Shown one piece after another: positions 60,001 through 64,000 of a DNA stretch of 64,000 bases. Numbering within the stretch: position 1 is the stretch's first letter; the number at the start of each line of letters is the position of its first letter. A program made the translations under genes and the position numbers. The DNA is taken from contig NC_088681.1 in assembly GCF_950023065.1 (NCBI RefSeq), positions 64,390,836-64,454,835 on the forward strand. Reading direction: 5' to 3'. Origin of the DNA: Planococcus citri. Its lineage: Eukaryota; Arthropoda; Insecta; Hemiptera; Pseudococcidae. The notes beneath the pieces are model-generated. The model did no database searches and was not told the origin of the DNA. It saw nothing but the letters and a program-made list of their open reading frames with translations.

Positions 60001-62582
60001 ACAAAGTACGTGGCCAATGGTATGGAATTCAGGCGCCTGAGTTGACAATTTATGACACAAATTGGTCCAACATGATACCGTTAAACGTATCATTCGTAGA
60101 GTTGGTCAAAGATGAGATTTTGGATCACTTGAGACGCTTGGACATCTTCCAGAGTCGTGATAGGATGTGTACAAAGATTGTGCGCAAACTGAACGCTCTT
60201 GAGCTTGATATGACTGCAAAGCAGTTAGAGTCGAAGAGAAGAATTCAGGCGAAGTATGCAGTGATCAAAGAGAAGGATAAAGAGTTGCTCTACAGAAAGT
60301 TCAAAGATGGCTCGAGAATTCCAGTGATGCCTGACGAGTTATTCAGGGATACCATTGTATACCTGCATGAGATGTATGGTCACATTGGAGCTCACAAATT
60401 GGAGGCAGTGTTTAAGAGACTTTATTACTCGCCAAACATCGTAAAAACTACACGGATCATTACAAGTGAGTGTATTACTTGTCGAAAAACCAAAGGCTAT
60501 AGCGAGAAGAAGCGCTTGCAATTTTCTCAAATTGAGGCGTTCAACATAGCGGACGTCATCTCGGCGGACCTATGTGGACCAATCGCGAATGAGCAAGGAG
60601 AACCAAAGTACATGTTTGTAGCTAAGTGCGTTTTTACTGGCAAAGTTTGGATAATTCCATTGGAGTCGATTCCAGCTGAGACAGTTGTGCACGCTATGGA
60701 GTTAGTACTAGAAGATATCGAGAAGCTCGGTCATAAAGTTCGTAAAGTGATCACGGACAATGGCACTCAGTTTAGAAGCGAAAGCTGGAATGAGATGCTC
60801 AAAGCTAATGGCGTAAAAATAGGCCATACGACGACGTACAATCCGCAGTCATCACTGGTTGAGCGCACGATGCGCATAATTGGTGATAGATTGCGAGCAA
60901 AGTTAAACAGTGAGCCGGAAAATGATGAGTATACTCACCACGGTTGGCATGTACATGTTAAGAAAATTGAGTCGGAGATAAACAACACCCCTACTGAGTA
61001 TGGCATAAAACCGAATGAGGTATGGGGCATCGAAGATGAGTTTTCAGCCAATATGCCAACCAAGTTGGCTAAGTTAAATTCGAAGTACCTGCTCAAGAAG
61101 CTGCAGCAGGATATGTTAGAAAAGAATCCTAAATCTGTGACTAGCGAGACGCTCATGGAAAAACCCATTGAGCTCTCAAACCTGATAAGAGACGAAGATG
61201 GTTATTATTGGGCTGCTGTAGATGGAGCTTGCTCCAATAATGGCTCCAGTGATGCCATCGCAGGTATAGGGGTGGCTTGGACTCCTAACGGAGAATTCAA
61301 CATTTCTGAAAGAATTGACCACCCTAGGTACCGAAATACCAACAATTTAGCTGAGGCGGTAGCTCTGAGTAAAGCTATGAAGGTGTTGCTTAAGTTAGGT
61401 GCGAGACGCGCGAAAATTTTTTCTGATTCGTGCTATTTAACAACCGCGATTAATTATAACGTTGAGAAGTGGAAAATCAACAGCTGGAAGAATGCGAGTC
61501 GAAAACCAGTTGTGCACCGCGAAATTTTTCAAGAAATTTTAGAATTGAAAGAAAAATTTGAGAAGTTTGAATTAAAGCACACCCCCGCGAGAAGCTTTGA
61601 TCGTAATAATCATGCAGCTGATAAGCTTGCACGTAAGGCAGTGTATACCCAAGAATTAGTAGACCTACGAGTTGATGAAATGACTGAGCAGCAGGCGTTA
61701 ATTTCGTACATTAGGGAGAGAAGAAAGCTACAGAGATCTAGAGACGAAGTAGCATTTTACAAACTTAAGGGTGACCCCATTTGTTACGAGGAGGGGGAAC
61801 TAGTTATGCTCACAGAGCACCGGCAGAGCTCCTACGACAAAGGGGTCTCGAAAAAGCTGTTTCCCAAGCGTTTTGGACCTTACATGGTCATGAAACACGT
61901 TGGTGATAACGCGTACCGAGTGAGAAGCATCGCTAATGAGTCTGATGAACAAATCGTAAATGCCAGACAAATGACGATCTATTTGAGTTTAGAACAACAA
62001 GAGAAGCTCAAAAATGACCCTAAGTTACAGTCAAAAACCGATAATAGGCCCCTAATTGAGAAAATAAGAGAAAAAGTAACGCCGAAGGAAATCGAGAAGT
62101 CAGAAATTGAGGAAGAGGTCGAAGAAGAGGTCACTGACCTTAAAATACATGATCAAGTCGCGGAAAGAGCAGCTAGGCTACTAGCTAGAGAAATGCGTAA
62201 AAAAGAACTCGAAGAGGTTGAGAAAAATAAAAGTAAGAAACTGCAGGAATTTCAGAGACTCAAAAAACATGCGAGGCGCAAGTTGGATGATAAAGAGAAT
62301 GAAAAAATCGAAGACTGTATAAAAAGAGCGGTAAATTTGAGTAAAAAGGCTGGAGAAATTATTGAAAATGCGAAAAAGAAAGATAAAGAGAGAAAACGTA
62401 CGAAAATTTTAAAGCCAGGTGAGACGCCACCAGGATCAGCTGATCCTGATTACGTACCTCCAACGAGTATGAAAAGGCGAAAAAAGAAAACAGCCAATTT
62501 TATTGCGTTAGAGAAGTTGGAATCTCACCATAGAATAAATTTCGTCGAGCTGTATTTAAATTACAATGATATTGCGAGGTAG
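57090..62582 (+). CDS. pol: Retrotransposon Pol: protease, RT, RNase H, integrase, second RNase H
   Basis: From the first ATG the frame codes 1830 aa. By frameshift, Gag-Pol enters at 56884 and adds about 69 residues, so the ATG may not be used. Residues 18-165 form an uncharacterised N-terminal domain. The protease active site is LDSGATPNIM (Asp335). In the RT, TTLDFTTAFWQ holds Asp649 and KYVDDLLL Asp711/712. A decayed RNase H spans about 870-1000. Integrase has a His/Cys zinc site (HEMYGH, CITC; 1093-1131), then Asp1160 (SADLCGP), Asp1223 (TDNGTQF) and Glu1258 (LVERTMR). A second RNase H of cellular type follows at about 1370-1525, with Asp1378 (VDGACSNNG), Glu1422 (NNLAEAVAL), Asp1446 (FSDSCY) and Asp1511 (HAADKLA), then a GPY/F module (RFGPYMVMKHVGDNAYRV, about 1594). 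The tail, about 1650-1830, is charged and helical. All catalytic sites but the first RNase H look intact. Confidence 0.93.
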   Translation: MATVREHVKKREFTKKRVILSLGTYEINKGSIRDSHMRRILREVIFTLKEKGIEDIKLLFPMIFPAGKNNRGVTAKRYYAWRRIFEEVCDNETVTLWWSPAAVFIRLNKLEDGRLKFQPDKDGKIIPRDNRLQKKGSRYMPNETGEKDLLFELKKCYNYKFKPKKSVFNSENLCVETSTNLSAEVVTESDGDYLVTTKESVEKTKAKMPESSRPLAQIIEDLTKMEVKLSPDWQKKVKMVCKAWKNKKGEAIEESSGEEESTQSDGARVNQEAVTVNQADAVQSSPLENDVIDEKRTDPSTVEPLVRSQIENFEEAKSCVVPLWFADLKLYVQLDSGATPNIMSESCANMLINNYKDKIEFIHLKRVLQCRLANNQTVRTWKKAIVVPLKFGRHKIKVPFFVMPGDNKLLLIGSKSLEKLEITTNMKTGTAKCKPPGTNRAEEVAFVKRSEYREEDVSANQIQIVDEYEPESIEIVSRADLHSFFRRDGRPKDDGPDIFERNLKRYLGEAVREGRITRAESEEALEELLQFKDVFSRFPGKYTGAMVKLKFVDPNKIPNFVGPKYTPSNKQLEKVRRALADMIEQEVAEPSDTTYINPLVPNEKKDGSVRLCLNPVELNPILQINYNEAGLLDRIITSDGDARFFTTLDFTTAFWQLVLHPESRKYCGFKVDGRVYQMIRLPYGLKISSAEFVKVINLIIPDMEGVTKYVDDLLLRSLTFREMLKLMIYIFGILRDNGLRLNANKCKFFASSTDHLGFNISTRSIKKQKKKIEGYLEYLKKKTNVRTGKVKLRNVREVLALIGLTGIYSRFIPNYQDIVRPLYDLTRKGVPFIWGTAQEEAVDKLTEEFTKEFELMTPVDGEDMYLDTVSTEHSINGVLYQNIKGEDKIVMFVSSAFKQHQQSYTLIEREMYALVRVINKLQLWLHGRRIHVRGDLQSVVHKFTTLAKVHRKAAGWITELNCYDLTYDLKHKVRGQWYGIQAPELTIYDTNWSNMIPLNVSFVELVKDEILDHLRRLDIFQSRDRMCTKIVRKLNALELDMTAKQLESKRRIQAKYAVIKEKDKELLYRKFKDGSRIPVMPDELFRDTIVYLHEMYGHIGAHKLEAVFKRLYYSPNIVKTTRIITSECITCRKTKGYSEKKRLQFSQIEAFNIADVISADLCGPIANEQGEPKYMFVAKCVFTGKVWIIPLESIPAETVVHAMELVLEDIEKLGHKVRKVITDNGTQFRSESWNEMLKANGVKIGHTTTYNPQSSLVERTMRIIGDRLRAKLNSEPENDEYTHHGWHVHVKKIESEINNTPTEYGIKPNEVWGIEDEFSANMPTKLAKLNSKYLLKKLQQDMLEKNPKSVTSETLMEKPIELSNLIRDEDGYYWAAVDGACSNNGSSDAIAGIGVAWTPNGEFNISERIDHPRYRNTNNLAEAVALSKAMKVLLKLGARRAKIFSDSCYLTTAINYNVEKWKINSWKNASRKPVVHREIFQEILELKEKFEKFELKHTPARSFDRNNHAADKLARKAVYTQELVDLRVDEMTEQQALISYIRERRKLQRSRDEVAFYKLKGDPICYEEGELVMLTEHRQSSYDKGVSKKLFPKRFGPYMVMKHVGDNAYRVRSIANESDEQIVNARQMTIYLSLEQQEKLKNDPKLQSKTDNRPLIEKIREKVTPKEIEKSEIEEEVEEEVTDLKIHDQVAERAARLLAREMRKKELEEVEKNKSKKLQEFQRLKKHARRKLDDKENEKIEDCIKRAVNLSKKAGEIIENAKKKDKERKRTKILKPGETPPGSADPDYVPPTSMKRRKKKTANFIALEKLESHHRINFVELYLNYNDIAR
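61180..61660 (+). other. Second RNase H domain (RNase H1-like), between integrase core and GPY/F
   Basis: This part of pol encodes a full RNase H fold: YYWAAVDGACSNNGSSDAIA (strand 1 with the first Asp), GIGVAWTPNG, NNLAEAVALSKAMKVLLKLG (helix A with Glu), RAKIFSDSCYLTTAI (strand 4 with Asp), the PVVHREIFQEILEL helix, and FELKHTPARS...NNHAADKLARKA (strand 5, conserved His and last Asp). The DEDD set and the HTPAR loop resemble cellular and archaeal RNase HI more than the gypsy RNase H. Its role would be to remove the RNA strand during reverse transcription. It is continuous with the integrase frame, with no intron or stop. Confidence 0.88.
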
Positions 62583-63539
62583 AGTCGTTGATTGAGTAGC
62601 TGGAGTTCCAGACATTGCTCTGCAGTGTCAAAATTTGTAAATTTTTTTTTTAACCTGTAAACAATTTATTTTATTCAAAAATTACTCGTGCAAGTGTTTT
62701 AATCGGTTTCATCACATCAGTATTGGGCAAACGAAAGCGAGAGTGTTTTTACCCGAGCAGCCTATGAGCTATAGGAAAAGAGTACTGTAAGCGAGTAGGC
62801 GGGGGGTGGTTAGACACGTCGCACTACGAGAACGAAAAGGAACGGCTCCCCTCGTACCATTGCAACGAAGCAAAGAGTCGTTTTGCGTGTAAGCGAGTAG
62901 GCGGGGAGTGGTTACGAGCCGAATACGACGAGCCGGTTGCATTGTAACAGGCAACTAACTGATAAGAAAAATATTTCGATCGAATGAAAAGGCAGATGGT
63001 GTGACTATTGTGTTTTGCGTTGAGTTGTGAAATATGTCGAAATGTGCTTGATTGTTGGAATGTGAATTTTTTTCGTGATTTTTTGGCGATTATTACGGTA
63101 AATTGCGATCGGTGGTGTATAAAAAGTAATTTTTCGTGTTCGTGATCGTATTTGCGGTTCGATTAAGGTAAGAAATTTTGAATTACGGTGATTTTTCGCG
63201 AAATGAGCAGCTTCGTGCAGGTTTGGTGTTGGAAAATTTTGTAGCAGAAATGTGCCTGACGGAATTTGAGTAAGTCCAATTTAGAATAATATTAATATGC
63301 GGTTTTCTATGTTCATAGCCGAGAAGTATTGTGTTTCGTACATCTGGAGTGCGTAGTTAGCCAAAAATCGTGGAAATTTCAAAAATCGAGAAGCTCTCGT
63401 CGCGTGTGCTTGGTAGGTTGAAATAAAGTAACCTCGTGTGTAAATAATAAGCTTGGTGCTCGTGAATTGTAATGTAATGTATTTTTTGCGTAGCTAAAAG
63501 AACAAAACGAGCAGCAACGTGGTTGGAAGTTCCTTTGAG
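62583..63539 (+). other. Non-coding region after pol, with a 102-bp direct repeat
   Basis: No env or other long frame is seen. GTAAGCGAGTAGGCGGGG with GTGGTTA after it occurs at 62787 and again at 62889, exactly 102 bases apart. This tail belongs to the element because no LTR has appeared yet. Confidence 0.6.
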
Positions 63540-64000
63540 TTGCCAGAAAGTTTTTCTCGATTAGTAATTGCGACTTTGGTTGGACGAAGCTTTAATCGGA
63601 AAGGTAAGAGAAGTGATTGAGTAGCTTTTTAACAATAATACGTTACCATAAATGTGCATGTTGAGTAGCGAGGTGTAATACGAGGGAGATTGGTGTTAAT
63701 TTCATTTGGTCACCTGTTTCAGCTGATTATTGGACGGAGTGTTATTTTTTGATCGTTTGATGAGAATTATTGACGCTGGAAAAAAAAAGGTGAGTAGAAA
63801 TTAGCATAAGCCAATGTGTTTCGTGGCACGTCGAGTAGCTTTTTTGCACTCATGTTGAAAGTGAACTGCTCAGGTAGTAACTTGTCTCGATTGCCTGTTT
63901 CAGCCGAAGAATTCGACGTTGTAATTGAAGTCGATTCGTGTGACGAAGTTTTTTTTGACGCTGGAAAATAGGTGAGTTGAGTTGGAATATTAAGAGCACG
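63540..64000 (+). repeat. About 181-185 bp degenerate tandem repeat in the element's 3' tail
   Basis: GACGCTGGAAAA followed by GGTGAG occurs at 63772 and 63957, and CCTGTTTCAGC at about 63713 and 63893. A weaker copy starts near 63540 (GGACGAAGC...GGAAAGGTAAG). Each unit therefore reads like a TTTCAG acceptor followed about 70-80 bases later by a GGTGAG/GGTAAG donor. The array runs off the window. Confidence 0.65.

Larger units (their letters stand above)
52970..64000 (+). mobile_element. Ty3/gypsy-type LTR retrotransposon, 3' end outside the window
   Basis: The order is a probable 5' LTR (52970-53491), a primer binding site (53493), a leader, gag (53887-56904), a -1 frameshift site (56877) and pol (57090-62582). 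After that come more than 1.4 kb of non-coding DNA with tandem repeats. The polyprotein order protease, RT, RNase H, integrase is that of Ty3/gypsy. Both frames are open end to end, so the copy is young or under selection. No 3' LTR is seen before 64000. It lies in sense orientation in Men intron 3. Confidence 0.88.

Noticed and set aside
62600..62660. Start of the 3' LTR, because CTCTGCAGTG and AATTTG resemble CTCTACAGTGGTAATTTG of the 5' LTR
   Set aside because: Similarity is limited to a short stretch and the sequence after it does not follow the 5' LTR; the 3' LTR is probably outside the window.
62769..62954. 61-codon minus-strand frame with a repeated TTPRLLAY
   Set aside because: The repeated peptide simply reflects the 102-bp direct DNA repeat in the element's tail.

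Overview
This is a 64 kb piece of an AT-rich animal nuclear genome. Genes are split by GT-AG introns and most of the DNA is intronic repeat. Gene content and exon structure point to an arthropod, most likely an insect. The frequent GTAGGTACCTA-type words fit a hemipteran such as a scale insect or mealybug, but that is an impression, not a proof. I see no bacterial genes, CRISPR arrays, rRNA or tRNA genes.

Left end (1-9.9 kb): two compact housekeeping genes are transcribed divergently from a shared ~830 bp spacer. The minus-strand gene encodes SMNDC1/SPF30, a Tudor-domain splicing factor (6 coding exons, 233 aa). The plus-strand gene encodes ZUP1/ZUFSP, a K63-ubiquitin-directed peptidase (8 coding exons, 517 aa, Cys-His-Asp residues intact). 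Its last intron is 3.5 kb of long tandem repeats, and the last exon is only 12 codons.

From 11.4 kb to the right edge the window lies inside one gene, an NADP-dependent malic enzyme (Men/ME1 family). It has a good TATA box, and three coding exons (11490-11560, 17442-17694, 47949-48107) join in phase to give the first 161 residues. The rest lies beyond the window. Introns 1, 2 and 3 are 5.9 kb, 30.3 kb and more than 15.9 kb. They hold tandem arrays (about 300, 220 and 134 bp units), two arrays of the 14-bp palindrome TCGTTCGCGAACGA lying in opposite orientation around a 2.3 kb spacer, two foldback structures of over 1 kb, a dead Tc1/mariner element with perfect 30-bp TIRs, a non-coding TIR element, and a 5'-truncated LINE with one frameshift.

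Right end (52.97-64 kb): a large, apparently intact Ty3/gypsy-type LTR retrotransposon sits in sense orientation in Men intron 3, its 3' end outside the window. It has a probable 5' LTR, a primer binding site, a 1005-aa Gag ending in an Arg-Asp/Asn repeat instead of zinc knuckles, a T TTA AAC slippery heptamer in the right frame for -1 frameshifting, and a 1830-aa Pol. Pol reads protease, reverse transcriptase, a decayed RNase H, integrase, then a second, cellular-type RNase H with all four acidic residues placed before the GPY/F module of the integrase tail. That dual-RNase-H layout is the most unusual coding feature here.
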